Shown here one piece after another: positions 1 to 11,959 of a stretch of DNA of 64,000 nucleotides. Below the pieces are notes generated by a model. It did no database searches. It was not told the origin of the DNA and saw nothing but the letters and a program-made list of their open reading frames with translations. Source of the stretch: Hymenopus coronatus. Its lineage: Eukaryota > Arthropoda > Insecta > Mantodea > Hymenopodidae. Position 1 is the stretch's first letter. The number at the start of each line of letters is the position of its first letter. The DNA is taken from the NCBI GenBank assembly GCA_030762935.1, contig CM060896.1:9190501-9254500 (forward strand), read 5' to 3'. The translations under genes and the position numbers were made by a program.

Positions 1-640
1 GCTCTCCATCTTCAGGGAATGATGTAGAGTCTCCAGATTCGCCTTATATATAGTATAGTAGTCTGCTGGGGGGGACCGGCCAGATGCCGCTCTGTGATTG
101 GCCCGGGTCCAGCATGGGAGGCGTTGACTAGGAACCAATGGTCTCCATTGCCGGGACGGACTGCTGACTGGCCCGCTGCCAGATGTTAGCCTGTATTAAA
201 ACTAGGGCTAGCTTTTGGCAGTTTCACAAATCTTTGTGAGTGTTTGCTGAGCACCGAACTCCAAATGCCATTCACCTGCAAGCCGCTGTCTCTGTTGATG
301 TTATTTTCTTCGTATTTAATAGCTATGGCTTCTTTGATGGAGCGGTCCCAATAGCTTGAAGACTTAAACATGGTGGTTGTGTCGCCTAGTCTCGGTCTGT
401 GTCCTTCTTGGGACACAGACCCGGGCTAATCACAGCGCGGCATCTGGCCGGTCCCCCCCAGCGGACTACTATATATAAGGCGAACCCGGAGACTCTACAT
501 CATTCCCTGAAGATGAGAGCGACGTTAGCTCTTGAAAGCTTGGAAATTATTCCAGAATTTACCAGGCTGATAGCCCGAAAAAAATTATTTTCATACCGCC
601 GCCAGGAAAGCTTCAAGTCGTGGTTCATTGGCTGTTATAT
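1..640 (-). mobile_element. Penelope-like element end with inverted terminal copies
   Basis: Bases about 10-110 and 417-513 are inverted copies of each other; both carry the stretch around GGCATCTGGCCGGTCCCCC and a TATATA box-like run. The right copy continues into GATGAGAGCGACGTTAGCTC and GAAAGCTTGG (512-545), a signature of the terminal repeats of PLEs. Between the arms lies the end of a PLE reading frame on the - strand. Inverted flanking terminal repeats are a known PLE arrangement. The left arm runs out of the window, so the full element is not visible. Confidence 0.7.
186..416 (-). pseudogene. PLE polyprotein C-terminal fragment
   Basis: This 76-codon fragment reads like the extreme C-terminus of a PLE protein, after the GIY-YIG endonuclease. 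It has the family pattern S-x-Y-W-D-R-S-I-K-E-A-I (residues 20-31), then E-x-N-N-I-N-R-D-S-G-L and W-S-S-V-L. The reverse transcriptase and the GIY-YIG core are absent, so it is a 5'-truncated, non-functional copy. The apparent first residues run into the inverted terminal repeat and are probably not original coding sequence. The family assignment rests on pattern recognition and not on a search. Confidence 0.65.
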
Positions 641-1864
641 TAATTGTGTTTGTTTTTAAGATTTATAAATGGAAAACTTGAATAATTTAGGTACACAAAG
701 TCAGGTTACAATTAATTATTAGTTGGTAATATTATTTTCAGTTGGAAAAATAAGTTTGGTATTGGCTATCTTGTGAAGTGTAAAATTTAATCAATTATCT
801 CATGTGGTATGATATTTCACTAACATTTTGAAGGCTTTTCGTTTACCATTTATATGTTATGGTATTTAAATGATAAACACAAGACTGACAGCTATAGCTA
901 TTTTATTTTATCAATAATACATATCAACTTCTTCATATTGCGGTGGAAATCTATATAAAGCTTTAGTTTACTGCCAAAGTGACTTAACTCCCTGTCATGT
1001 GATCCCAGTTTTACACTTCCTATGACTTTGTGATTTTGTTCACATATATAGATACATTTGCAAGTATTACAGAATTGCACATGCCAAAAATTAGGCTTCT
1101 ACCTTAATACAACAAGGAATTATATGAAATTTGTCTTTTGTGAAAAATGTGATTTCATGCAGAAAAGTCACTTTGGCAACAAGCCCTTCTATTGTTATTG
1201 AAGTGTTCTCCATTGCACCTAAATGCTAATCGTACATTACATTTATTTTATTTATCAGTATGAATAAATCATATTGAGTAACGCAGTAAAATGTGAATGA
1301 CTCAAAAATTCAAACAAAGGAGACAACATAAAAATAAATATATCTGCAGAGACTTGAACCTTCAACTTCAATATCTTAACGTGATACCCACATGCAAAAT
1401 AATGTCTCTATATCAATGCTCTCCAAAATTTGAGTGTTCATGTTATGACCCATGGTGATTTGATCAGTGGCAAACTAACCCTTAATACATTTTATGCTGT
1501 AGCAAACATATAAAACCCATAAGCCATAGGTTCCCTATCTCAAACCATTTATCTTGGATCCTTCTACAATCCTGCCAAATTGTACAGTTGAATTCTGGGA
1601 CACCATGTATAGACAATGTTCAAAGTAGATTATATAGATGACCATAAATATGATTCCAAACATATGGTCAGTGCTTACAGAGATCTGATATTTCCAATAG
1701 CAATGCCCGTTTCGAAGTTAGTATGTATATTTCCGGCAAAATCTTGGTATCTAATTCTATACACTAATGTACATAATGTACATAAAAAACTAATGTGAAT
1801 CGAAGGCTTCATTGTATTATTATAGTGTAAAGTAATTGTATTTTATACCTCAATACTTAAAATA
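641..1864. other. No gene recognised
   Basis: AT-rich sequence with short, low-complexity reading frames only. I see no domain, splice-flanked exon, RNA gene or repeat shared with the rest of the window. Confidence 0.5.
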
Positions 1865-1866
1865 TA

Positions 1867-3173
1867 CGAGGGACATACTGAAAGTCACGAGCAACCCATT
1901 GTAAAAATTTAAATTTCAACAATGTAACGAAACGAATTGCAGGATCGTAATCTACAGACTTTAAACCACATGTTGACATATTGTGACGTCATCAGCTTCT
2001 ATCACGTGACCACAGACGGTGTTTGAAAAATGGCTGACATTGGTGTTTCGTTTCGTCATGTTTCGTCATTGAATTCCCTGTGAAAGAAGGAAAATCTGCT
2101 CCTGAAATTCATCTCAGACTTCAACGTGCATATGGAGGTGTCTGCATGGGTGCCAGCAGTGTTAGAAGTTGGGTGAAACATTTCAAAGATGGAAACACGA
2201 GTCTGCAAAATGTGCCTCGTAGCAGGCGTCCTCGAACTGCCTCTACAGAACGCAACAAGGAAAGAGTTGATGAGCTCATTACAGGAGATAGGCGTTTCAC
2301 TGTGAATGAAATTGCTGCGAAACTTGGAATAGGACATAGTGCAGTGCAAGAAATGATCCACAGCTTGGGTTATCAAAAGGTCTGTGCCCGTTGGGTCCCC
2401 CGTTTATTGACTGAAGACCACCAACTTCAGAGAACCATTGCACAAAACCTTCTTCAGAGATTTCATAATGAAGGTGATGAATTTTTGACGTGCATTGTGA
2501 CTGGAGATGAGAGCTGGTTCCATCACTATGAGCCAGAAACGAAACGTCAGAGTATGAAATGGCACCACTTGAACTCACCATCGAAGAAGAAAGCGAAGAC
2601 AGTGCAGTCTGTAGGAAAAGTTATGGGAAGTGTCTTTTGGGATGCACAAGGTTGCATTCTGGTTGACTTTTTGAACCTGGACAAACCATAAATTCTGCCC
2701 GCTACATCAAGACACTTCTGAAGCTCCGTCGGGCTTTGCGTGATAAACGCCCTGGAAAGAGGATCATCCTTCAACAGGATAATGCGCATCCGCATACTGC
2801 CCGTGCCACTATGGAGAAGATCAGGGCATTAGGGTGGGAAACTCTTCCACATCCTCCCTACAGTCCCGACTTGGCACCCTCCGACTACCATCTTTTCGGT
2901 TCTGTGAAGGAGCAGATGCGTGGCCAACGCTACGAGATGCTGGAGGATATTCGGAAAGCAGTGCGTCAGGGTCTGAGGGCAGCTGGAACGGAGTTCTATC
3001 ACAAGGGCATTTTCAAACTTGCAGAACGATGGGAAAAATGTGTGCAAAACAATGGAGACTATGTCGAAAAGTGAAAGAAAGTCTGTAGATTATGATGATG
3101 TATTTGGTTTGGCTTAAAAATAAATATTAAGATTGTAAAACAGTGTTGCTCATGACCTTCAGTATGCCCCTCG
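1867..3173 (+). mobile_element. mariner-family transposon with TIRs and TA duplication
   Basis: Terminal inverted repeats of about 29 bp start with CGAGGGACATACTGAAAGTC at 1867 and end as the inverse of CGAGGGGCATACTGAAGGTC at 3173, with only a few mismatches. TA dinucleotides flank both ends (1865-1866 and 3174-3175), the expected target duplication. The 1.3-kb length and one transposase frame are normal for mariner. It lies outside the two host genes. Confidence 0.92.
2030..3074 (+). pseudogene. mariner transposase (DD34D), frameshifted
   Basis: A mariner transposase in two main blocks. The first (about 2065-2691) has the N-terminal helix-turn-helix region with V-K-H-F-K-D-G, the W-V-P-R-L linker motif and the first catalytic aspartate in TGDESWFHHYEP. 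The second (2736-3074) has QDNAHPHTA and SPDLAPSDYHLF, with 34 residues between the second and third aspartates, so the catalytic residues are intact. The blocks are out of frame because one G appears to be missing near 2671-2676 (TTTTTGAACC), which leads to a stop at 2691. A second shift separates the likely start ATG at 2030 from the main frame. The shared structure and clean TIRs suggest a fairly young but dead copy. Confidence 0.88.
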
Positions 3174-3175
3174 TA

Positions 3176-6017
3176 TGTTACAAATGTTTTCTAAATAATC
3201 AACAAATTACCAACCATATTTTCTAATGAGTTGTGAAACATATCCTAAGCTCCCCTTATTTAAAGCCTTCTATTAAAGCATCTGGGTGGCTCAGATGGTG
3301 GTCTAATCCGAATCAAACAAAATATTTTTAAGTGTACTCAAAAGTTACAGCTCAATGTCAGCTGATTTACTGGCACATAAACAACTCATGTAAAACAAGG
3401 TTCCTACACACCGGTGGCATCCTGGCAATTAGCAGCATCATTAACAAACAAATTAAAAATAAGTTGAATCCAATGATTAGATTCTGTCATCTACTTCACT
3501 CCCCTACTTTGACAAAAAAAAGGGAAAAAAATCCCTCAGTATTTCTGCTAGCCTTTTGGCTCTTGGAACTCAACTCCTCATTAGATTAGAAAGCATTCTG
3601 TAGGTTCGTTTAGGCCAGGAAGCCATTGAACATAGAACTTGTCAAGGGATGTACATGTATACGTTGGTTTCTATACTACGAAAAGGAAAAGATAACAATT
3701 TATAAAGCTCTAGTGATAAAAGCACAGGTTACAAAAACAGCAGAATAGACATATAATCACACCATTTGCTTTTGAGGCTTGTATGCCACTGCACTATACT
3801 TAATGTGCTCTATAAAAGCATATGTACTTCTTTTTTCTTTTTTTTTTTTTGCACATAAAAACAAAGAGTTTAAAAAATTAGTGTTAAAATGTATAAATAA
3901 ATATAATTTCAATATATGTAACACTGATGTAATGTCAGATGCTAGTTTTCTAATTATCAACATAATAGTTACTACCAGTAATTATATAAAACTAAAATAT
4001 TACAGACACTAAAGAATTAGGGTCATTTTTGGCAGTTACTCGCAGATGAGCCCTCTCAATATTTCATTCAGATGCACTTCTCAGCTAATGGTGTTGTTAT
4101 CCACAACTGCAGACTAAGAAATATGATCAAAGTGCGTCCAGTGTTGAGGGCAGCACAACTCAGGGATATGTTTTTAGAAATACAGGAGTGAAGCAGCTTA
4201 CAGCCAGCCACGTTTGCACATCCCTAGTGGTTCTCTCTATCACATTCACTACGTTTACATTCCTTTCTATGGAACTACAGGTATCAAAGAAATGCCCTAC
4301 AGGTTTTCCACAAATATACGCCATAGTATGCACAGCTCCTCTATGCAGGAGATTGTGGAACTACCACATTGACGCACATTTGTGGCAGACTTTGGCGAAG
4401 TTTGACGCTAGTTTGCCCCAAGTAGGTGGTTAACATTTCTTGGTTTGAACAATATTCCACTTAATATACTCCTTATAACTTCAGGATTACGTTGGATATG
4501 ACCTGCACCAAAATGTGTAGTAATTAACAATTATGTAATGTTGACGCACATTAATGGGAGTGACAGCCACTCGCATCACTACCACTGCCCTTGTGTTCTA
4601 GACTTACTCCTTAACATCATCTGATATGTAAACATCTTAATAATTTCAACTGATGAAAAGTAATTTGACATACTATTTGTATATATCATGTTTTGGGTAA
4701 ACTCCGATACGTGTGAGCCTTTTGGCACATATTTGAGTGTAGTTTTAATGTTAAGGGTCCTAAGCCACGATATGTAGTCGAGGGATATTATTAGTATATA
4801 ATGGTTCTACCACTTCACACTACTGCAATATGTGGGTACTTTTGTAATTTCGTCATTAGAGCTGCTTTGTAGTTACTTACAGGTCTAGTATAAACGTATA
4901 GGGCCGTAAAGCGTAGCCGAGGGATATTTTTTATAAGTAGAGGAGTGTAGTTGTTGCTGCCTAAGGCCGCTACTGCGAAACTAAGACAGGGCGTAGCCAA
5001 GGGATCTGTGCAGCTAAAACCCCAATGATCCCAAGAAAAAGGCAAAACTTCGGCAATCTGGCAAATTTCACATCTGAACAACTCAATGTTTTCAACATGG
5101 ATCGCCATAAAAGTCACTTAAACTACTACTTAAGACCGGTGTGCGTGTGTGTGTTGCAACCATCCTATAGCTTTACCGGGATGTTTTAGCTCGACAGCAG
5201 TGGAGCAGTGCGGAATCACTACAAAGCACAGCCAAGGTATCTACACATCTAACAGTCCAATCATCTGTGCGACAAGTATAGGAGATACTCCAAAATGATT
5301 ATTTCTATGCGTCTGCTACACCATTTGGCATTAAATTTACCTGAATGCACCATTCAAACCAAAATAACACATTAAACCAGAGAGAAAATGACCTTGCATT
5401 TTGCTTAAAGTAGTCACAAAGAGTCACCCCGTACATTTCACCCTGTTATAGTCATATCGAACAATTTAACACTGTTTTAATGTTGGTTAGGTTGCCGTTC
5501 CAAAGATCTTTAAACCCCGAAGAACGCAAACAACGCTTCAAAGATAGAGTCGCTCACACCAGTCACATCTCTCATCACTTATCAGCAGTAATAATAGTTC
5601 TGCTTGGATCGTTATTATCACGCCTCATTTGAAGCTAATTAGGTATAAATGAAGAGTATCCTGTGTCCAAACATCAAATTATTCGCAATTTTCAGATATG
5701 CTTCTAATTTCAGAAATTAAAAAGGTATGGTATAATATAAACTTAAAACCAGTATGTTAAATATCAATAATTCAAATACACCTGCCCTATTATCGAAATT
5801 ATAGACACAAAAGGGAATTATAGAGCGAATTGCTCACTAATTGAAACGAACTGTTTTGATGTTACATGATCTTTATTAAATATTCCCGCAAAATGTACCT
5901 ACTACGATACTAAAGAATTTTTATACAAGTCCGCAGAAATAATTAGTAAGCTATTTAACTTATCGCCACTGAATGTCCTCTACTATATGGCTAAATAGCA
6001 ACTGAAGTGAACTGGAG
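3176..6017. other. No gene recognised
   Basis: Contains a poly-T run at about 3829-3850 and a short tRNA-like head (GGGTGGCTCAGATGGT near 3285) that may be a SINE-4 scrap. The ORFs here (for example at 4188-4433 + and 4815-5117 -) show no motif that I recognise and no exon-like splice sites. Confidence 0.4.
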
Positions 6018-6265
6018 TTTTATTTATGGACGCTTCTTTAACGACTGAGGTTCCCAGCGTCCCAATCTATACTGGGCGTGAAAGACCGCATAGTTTTGCT
6101 CAGAGACCTCCTTATCAGGCTTGAGGTTCCTTTACATGCCGTAAATCAACGACACTGGACCACAAGCCATGCTAGGATTATTAAGCCCGAAAAAATCTAT
6201 CGTCCTCCGGGTTTGAACCCGCAACCTTGGGCATATGAAGTTAGCATGGTAACATCTGATGAATA
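6018..6265 (-). mobile_element. SINE-2 copy (tRNA-derived)
   Basis: On the - strand the head is tRNA-like: GTTACCATGCTAAC as a loose A box, then GGTTGCGGGTTCAAACCC as a good B box. The body (GGATTTTTAC, AAGGAAGCCATGC-type core, AAGCCTGATAAGGAGG) ends in GCGTCCATAAATAAA. At least six other copies occur in this window, in both orientations, which defines the family at about 250 bp. Pol III SINEs use the internal A and B boxes as their promoter. The name SINE-2 is mine. Confidence 0.75.
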
Positions 6266-6638
6266 GGATTTCTGCTTATGTAAGGCATCAGCATCTCCGA
6301 GATGTAATTATATTGGTTAAACATGTCATCAATTCTAGAGCTTTATAAACAGCAAATTCTACCGTTGTAAGGACCCATTTTTGTTTCCATTTATAGATAA
6401 AATTACAACATTCTTAGTATAAAAACAAGATATAAACTTGAATAATAAATTAACTCAGACAAACATGGTACACTGGTGACACTGGTGTTAAATGGTTCAC
6501 GTGCCCTCCATCTTTCCCTGGCTTGGATGCTCCATCCTAGTGGTAGAAACAACGGCCCTGGGAGTCTGGTGATAATGTTACCGTTAGAGCTAGGTGATCT
6601 GGATTCTCCTTTTCTGTACAGAACAGAAGCACAAAATA

Positions 6639-9600
6639 TTAATCGCAAGCTACCTGTAAGGAAATCATTGAATCTCGCTCCTTGTCAAACATACAGACAT
6701 GTGCCGCGCACCGTTTCGTCATGGGAGACGTTAATTTACCTAAGTGTAGGCGCTCTTTCCTCCACAGCCTTTTGAAAGTGACGATGTTCTTAATGATCTC
6801 TGTGAACACAAAATATGGGTACCCCATTGCAAACCATATTTGTAGAAATTCATATTTTGCGCCACTAGATTGCAACTGGATAAAGAGACCATATAGTTCT
6901 GTACGCATCTGCGTTGGGAACAGTTTTTCAAATTCTGTTGTCAAGTTCCATAGCTGTTGGACTTCCACACATTGTGTGAGTCGATGCCTCGGTGTGTCAA
7001 GCCTTCCACACATCTGGCATAAGGGACTCTGAACCAGATTATGCCGGTACTGCTTTTCTTCGGTCGGGATAATTTCATGTATCAGGGCGTATGCTTGCAC
7101 CTTCCATTCTGTTGGTATGTGCGAGGTCCTGAACGCCTTCCAAATTGTACTTCAATTGTAATTCGGATAGTTTGCTTGAATTCCAGATAATTTCACCTTT
7201 TTTGTGAGTAAATATTTATACAGTATCCTCGTCCGTATTCCTGCTACCATGTCTCTCAGGGAAGCAGGAAACTCTCTCAGCAATTCCCACAGGGGCCGAA
7301 AACTTACTGGAACTGCTTCAAGCCTTTGCGGTGGCCGTTGCAAAGCAGCCCAATACGCAATATCATGTTCATCTCCAATCCCAGCCATAGCATCCAGTGT
7401 CCCTTTCGCAAGAAGTGCCTTACTTTTCAAATGGGCAGCAACTAAACCCAACCCTCCTTTCCCGAGTGGTTGTCGAATTTGATCTCTGGCCACCTTATAA
7501 GAGCAACCATGCCAAATATAATAGCCTATAGCTCGTTCAATTAATTGTGCATATTTTTCAGGTATTGGTAGAACTTGTGCCAGATACCAGATTTTCGACA
7601 AAGCATAAGTGTTAACGTACCAGACCTTCTGGATTAAATTTAATCTCCTGCTAAGTTGCCGCACAAGTACGTATTTAACGCGCGTCACCAAAGCACTCCA
7701 GTTCACCTCGATCATCCTAGGGTGTGTCTGACAGACCTGCAGGCCTAACATTTTCATTTTGATCTTTCTTCTCTATGCCTTACAGCACATGTCCTTTCTA
7801 CGATCCAAAAGGCATCAACGTTGATTTTTGAAAATGTATTTTTCCTGTTGAGGCATGTTCATACAATTGTAGTGCGTCTCACAGCATCTGTTGTTCGCAA
7901 CAACATTGTGACGTCGTCCGCTTACGCTCTAACAGTAAAGAGCCTGATCGCTGGACGATGACTATAGAACTCTTTGTGCAGCTTCCGTAACAGTGGTTCC
8001 AGGCTAAAGGCAAACAGTATCATGGACATTGGGCATCCTTGCCGCACAGAACGGTTTATGGGTATTGTTGGCGTGAAGAAGCTATTAATTTGCACTCTGG
8101 AGTGAGCCACTTCATACAAGGATTGGATACTAGTAATTATTTTAGCTGCGATTCCAAAACGTTCCAAAATCGAAAACAAATAATCGTGATGGATATAATC
8201 AAAATCTTTTTCAAAGTCAATAGACACAAGCCTTACACTCTCTTCAGGGTGCCTTTCAAAGTATGAAATAGTGTCTCTAATGGCAGCAAAGTTATGTGTT
8301 ATTTTCTTGTCAAGTATGCTACAAGTTTGGGCACTCTCAATCAGTGTTGGTAGAATCTGACGGAATCTATGTGCCATTACTTTCATAAATACTTTATAGT
8401 CTGTGCTGAAGAGAGTTATTGGACGGTAGTCCTGTACGGTGGTTGGAGAATGCACTTTCGGCAACAAAACTATTCTTCCGTCACTGAAGCCTATCACATT
8501 ACTAGTAGTATCCAATACTTCATTCATGAGTTGGAGTAACTCCTTCTGTATGACCGGGAAGAAAACTTTGTAGAAACCATAGGTCAACCCAATGGGTCCG
8601 GGCCGTATGGCATACCTTATTTCCTCAGCCGTTATTGTTAGTGTCATATATTCTTGTTGGTCCGGCGAAATCTGTTTATTTACGCTGTTCAGTAGCTCCG
8701 CGGTCTCTGCAGTTGAACGTGGGGTTGCAGAGAACAAGGACGTAAAATGTTCCTGGAATGCCTGCCTACCTGCCGCAGTCGTGGACGCTACTGTCCCATT
8801 TGACAACGTCACAGCAGCGTCTGGATTGAGAACCCTGCTTTTCTGAGGCTATATGGAATAAAGAGCTTTTCTCCTCCCCTATAATCGATTTAGAACAAGA
8901 TCGTATCTTTGACCCTTCTAGGGCGTCTTCTTTCAGAGAAAAAAAAGTTTTTATTTAACTTGCGACAGTTCCACATGAACCGCGCTTCCTTCTCTTTGCA
9001 ACCGATGCAAATCATGCAAAGGTGCATAATAGTAGCTCATGCGCATACGATTTTCTTTCGCTTTAGTTATGCACAGTTTCTTAAAAAAGAACTGGATGTG
9101 CGGTTTCATAACTAACAGCCATTACTGAATAATTGACAGTTTGCTGTGTCGCAACCTATGTTCTGCAGTGCTTACAACTGTCCCGGAAGTCCTCTTGTGT
9201 CATATCAATCTCTAATAGCCTATTATTGAGTTTTCAATATCCCCTACCATAAATAGAAAATGGACAATCTAAGTCGACCTTTAGTGCGATCACATGGTGG
9301 TCGCTGATCGCGGCGGGCACAACTTGGACATCTTGCACTTGCTCGGGCATATTTACATAAAAACGATCAATCCTAGAGGCAGCCTGTTCCCTATAAAAGA
9401 TGTAATGTGTCTGGCTTCCATATTTAGACTCCTAAGCATCCTGTAGTTTTAAGTCCTGTACCAATCGTTCCAGAACAAGGGATGGATGAAACTCCCCCCG
9501 CTGATCTCTGGCATTAAGAACACAGTTAAAATCCCCTCCAAGAATTACGCGGTGGTATTATCGATGGCGGAAATAAAAAATTGTTTGCGTAAGAAGAAAT

Positions 9601-9870
9601 TCCTCCCTCTCCTGGCGCTTATTTGTTCCAGACGGCAGGTAAAGATTTAAATATAATGTATTATCTGCCCCTGCCCTATAAATTATAGCAGTACCTCCTT
9701 CATACTCTCCAATGTTAGTGGCATAATTATAGTGAGGCCCTATAAAACTTAAATTATCAATATTTACTTCTTGCAAAGCACAATGTCCGGATCATAATCA
9801 GAAATAAAGTCTCTTAATAGCATCTGCTTTACTGGATTCCTCAAACAATTCACATTTAAACATATAATGT
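6639..9870 (-). pseudogene. LINE ORF2: endonuclease, reverse transcriptase, zinc-binding C-terminus
   Basis: Translated on the - strand in several frames. Endonuclease: an N-terminal LNVNCLRNP block (about 9850), ILGGDFNCVLNARDQRG (about 9545), a SRIDRFYV block (about 9365) and SDHHVIALKV (about 9310). Reverse transcriptase: DYRPITLFSTDYKVFMKVMA, then S-I-D-F-E-K-D-F-D and N-R-S-V-R-Q-G-C-P-M-S. The frame breaks at 7922, before the YADD-type active site can be read. The C-terminal frame 7100-6639 has the C-x2-C-x6-H-x4-C zinc ribbon of LINE ORF2 proteins. In an active element the protein nicks target DNA and copies the RNA there. Stops and shifts at about 9550-8815, 7922-7760 and 7150-7100 make this copy dead. 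Confidence 0.82.
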
Positions 9871-10386
9871 GTTGACATAACACCATGGCAATACAAAGAA
9901 AAATCATGGAGGCATGGTGGCTATCTCAACCGTACCCCCATCACTTGGTACTGCTACCATTTTCTCTTTTTTCTTACTAACCGATTCGTACACTCCATCA
10001 CCCCCCTCTTTGCGCTTTTTCTGCAGCCTTGGATCTAGACTACTAGCAGCGATCATAGACGCCGGCTTTGTTTCCATTTCCACCACTTCCGTGTTTTCGT
10101 TTTTGTTCTCCTGTCCTGGCGGCAACCGCCTTTGCAGCGCCTGCTCTGAACCTTCCTCCCCAGTGGTAGGCGGATCCAGTTTCATAGCCGTAATCTTGTC
10201 AGGTCGTGAAATTACTTTTTGATTTTCCCCTCGGTGACCGGGCTACGTACAATCTCTTCTTGTTGCTCGCGAGCTCAAACAGTCTAATGGGCTCACCTTA
10301 GGTTGTAGCACCTCCTTTTGTTGTCCGCCTCTCTCTCCCGCTAATACCGCCGGCACCCGCCTAATGGGGAAGGAACCTTGTGCTAA

Positions 10387-10998
10387 CTATGCCCACGTTG
10401 GCGGATCCTCACCGCGGGGTGTCTGAGTTATTACTCTACGTCGTGGACATTCATTACGTAAGTGACCCGTACTATTACAAAATGCACATGTACTAAGTTG
10501 CCCCTCATAGCTTACAAAGCTCTCAATATTACCAATGTCAATATAAGAAGGAATATGTTTTTTCAACTCCATTTTAACCGTTCGCACTCCATTGCGAATT
10601 TGATAATGCAGACTGGAGCCCCAAGAATCAATCGTTAGTGACAACACTGTTCCGTACTGTGCAAGTGTCTCTGGGTCCAGTTTCAGAGGTACATGATATA
10701 ACTTGACAATTCTAAAACCCATTCCAGCTGTTGTTATAGCTACCCTACTTCTCTGCCCATTACTATGAGGAGCATTGGACTCACCATTGGTTTCCGTGAT
10801 GACCTTCTGGACTCTTTCCTCTGACCTGCACTTAATGAACACCTGCCGCGTAAAACTGTTTATCTGTATCATGTCTAACTCATCTTCTTCAAGACGAAAC
10901 ACCTCACAAATCCATTCGTGCATTTCGTATGGCGATGGCTTCGGCACATCTCGATCCACAAAAGAAATAACTATCGTATTTTTCCTTTCCACAATCAT
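10387..10998 (-). CDS. LINE ORF1 protein with CCHC zinc knuckle
   Basis: An open 203-codon frame. Residues 1-70 hold alternating hydrophobic segments like the RNA-binding domain of LINE ORF1 proteins, and residues 171-184 form one zinc knuckle, C-x2-C-x4-H-x4-C (CAFCNSTGHLRNEC). ORF1 proteins bind the element RNA as part of the retrotransposition particle. The frame stops at 10387, but a charged, lysine-rich tail continues in another frame at 10185-9904, so the original ORF1 was probably longer and has shifted. ORF2 starts just downstream. Confidence 0.72.
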   Translation of the reverse strand: MIVERKNTIVISFVDRDVPKPSPYEMHEWICEVFRLEEDELDMIQINSFTRQVFIKCRSEERVQKVITETNGESNAPHSNGQRSRVAITTAGMGFRIVKLYHVPLKLDPETLAQYGTVLSLTIDSWGSSLHYQIRNGVRTVKMELKKHIPSYIDIGNIESFVSYEGQLSTCAFCNSTGHLRNECPRRRVITQTPRGEDPPTWA

Positions 10999-11159
10999 CG
11001 TTTATTAAACCTGTTTACTTATCCGTAAGTGTATTCTGCTTAAATTGCAATCAAAATGCAGGAAACAACGTTTCCTTTACACACATAGCGTAGTGTAAAC
11101 AACTCGCAGACCCAAGAGCAACCTTGCCTTAGTACCTGCTCGTCCTCTCGCCGCAACGA

Positions 11160-11600
11160 GACCTTTAATAACCAGCCTCGCATTCAAGAGGTCATGAGTT
11201 CAAATCTCACTTAGGGTGAGTCACCCAGATAAGGGTTTTTTCGGGGTTTTCCCTTATCCTGACAAGATTCATGGACGCCGAGATTATTTAGGCACCGTTT
11301 AACCGATTTCATACATCGTCGAATATGAACAACCAGCTTTTTGGGGAGGGCGGGTATTGTTTAGCGCCCGCTTTAACTACTTATGGCACCGCAGACGTGA
11401 CACATGATAAATTAATGAAGATGGAGCACCGGTGGAATGCGATGGCGGGGGAAACCGGAGAACCCGTAGAAAAGCTGCCCCAGCGCCGCTTTCACCACCA
11501 CAAATCTCACATGCGGTCGCTTGGGATCGAATCCGGGCCGGCTAGGTAAGAGGCGAGTGGTCTAACCAGCGACGACAACCAGCTTAAAGGACGTCAAGTT
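11160..11600 (+). mobile_element. SINE-3 copy, split by a SINE-1 insertion
   Basis: Head with a B box (GGTCATGAGTTCAAATC, 11192-11208), then TTAGGGTGAGTCACC and the GGGGTTTTCCCTTATCCTGA core. It matches the copy at 31143-31395. It runs to about 11339, is interrupted by SINE-1, and resumes as AACCAGCTTAAAGGACGT at 11577, ending in an A/T-rich tail. Confidence 0.7.
11340..11574 (-). mobile_element. SINE-1 copy inserted in SINE-3
   Basis: On the - strand the head is GAGTGG-type (GGTTAGACCACTCGCC, degenerate here) followed by the B box GGCCCGGATTCGATCCC. The body CGCCATCGCATTCCACCGG and GGTGCTCCATCTTCAT matches three other copies. An 11-bp direct repeat, ACAACCAGCTT, flanks it (11329-11339 and 11575-11585), as expected for LINE-driven insertion. 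Confidence 0.82.
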
Positions 11601-11830
11601 TTTTTTTAATTAAAAAGGGCCATTAATGGAGAAGCCAATTACATGCACCTGCCTTTAATAAAGTTTTCACATTATTTGTCACCTTCTCTACTTACTACAT
11701 AGTACATTCGTAGACAAGGCATCGAACTTCACCCAAAAATATCGATACCACGATTCCAATAGAAATACACACTTTAGGGTCCTTCGTATCCAAATAACCA
11801 CATAAAACAGTTTTAGAAAAAAAAAAGTCC

Positions 11831-11832
<2 letters not shown>

Positions 11833-11881
<49 letters not shown>
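11833..11881. repeat. (TG)n microsatellite
   Basis: About 24 uninterrupted TG units after an A-rich run. No function inferred. Confidence 0.95.
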
Positions 11882-11883
<2 letters not shown>

Positions 11884-11959
11884 AGTAAAAGAACTTAAAA
11901 ACGAAAATACTGAACTTAATATTGCTGCACAAGATCTAGAAGAAAATCTCCCCCCCCCC

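Larger units (their letters stand above)
6400..11010 (-). mobile_element. L1/Tx1-type LINE retrotransposon, decayed but almost complete
   Basis: A - strand non-LTR element with ORF1 (zinc knuckle, from 10998), an apurinic-type endonuclease (about 9870-9180), reverse transcriptase (about 8812-7922), a connecting region and a C-terminal zinc-binding motif (about 7040-6990). Domain order and spacing match two-ORF LINEs. About 240 bp between the last stop and about 6400 may be the 3' UTR. I saw no clear poly-A tail or target duplication, so the outer borders are approximate. Placement in the L1/Tx1 group rests on the zinc-knuckle ORF1 and the V-R-Q-G-C-P reverse-transcriptase block. Confidence 0.82.

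Noticed and set aside
2056..2376. Open frames on the - strand over the first mariner
   Set aside because: Shadows of the transposase reading frame.
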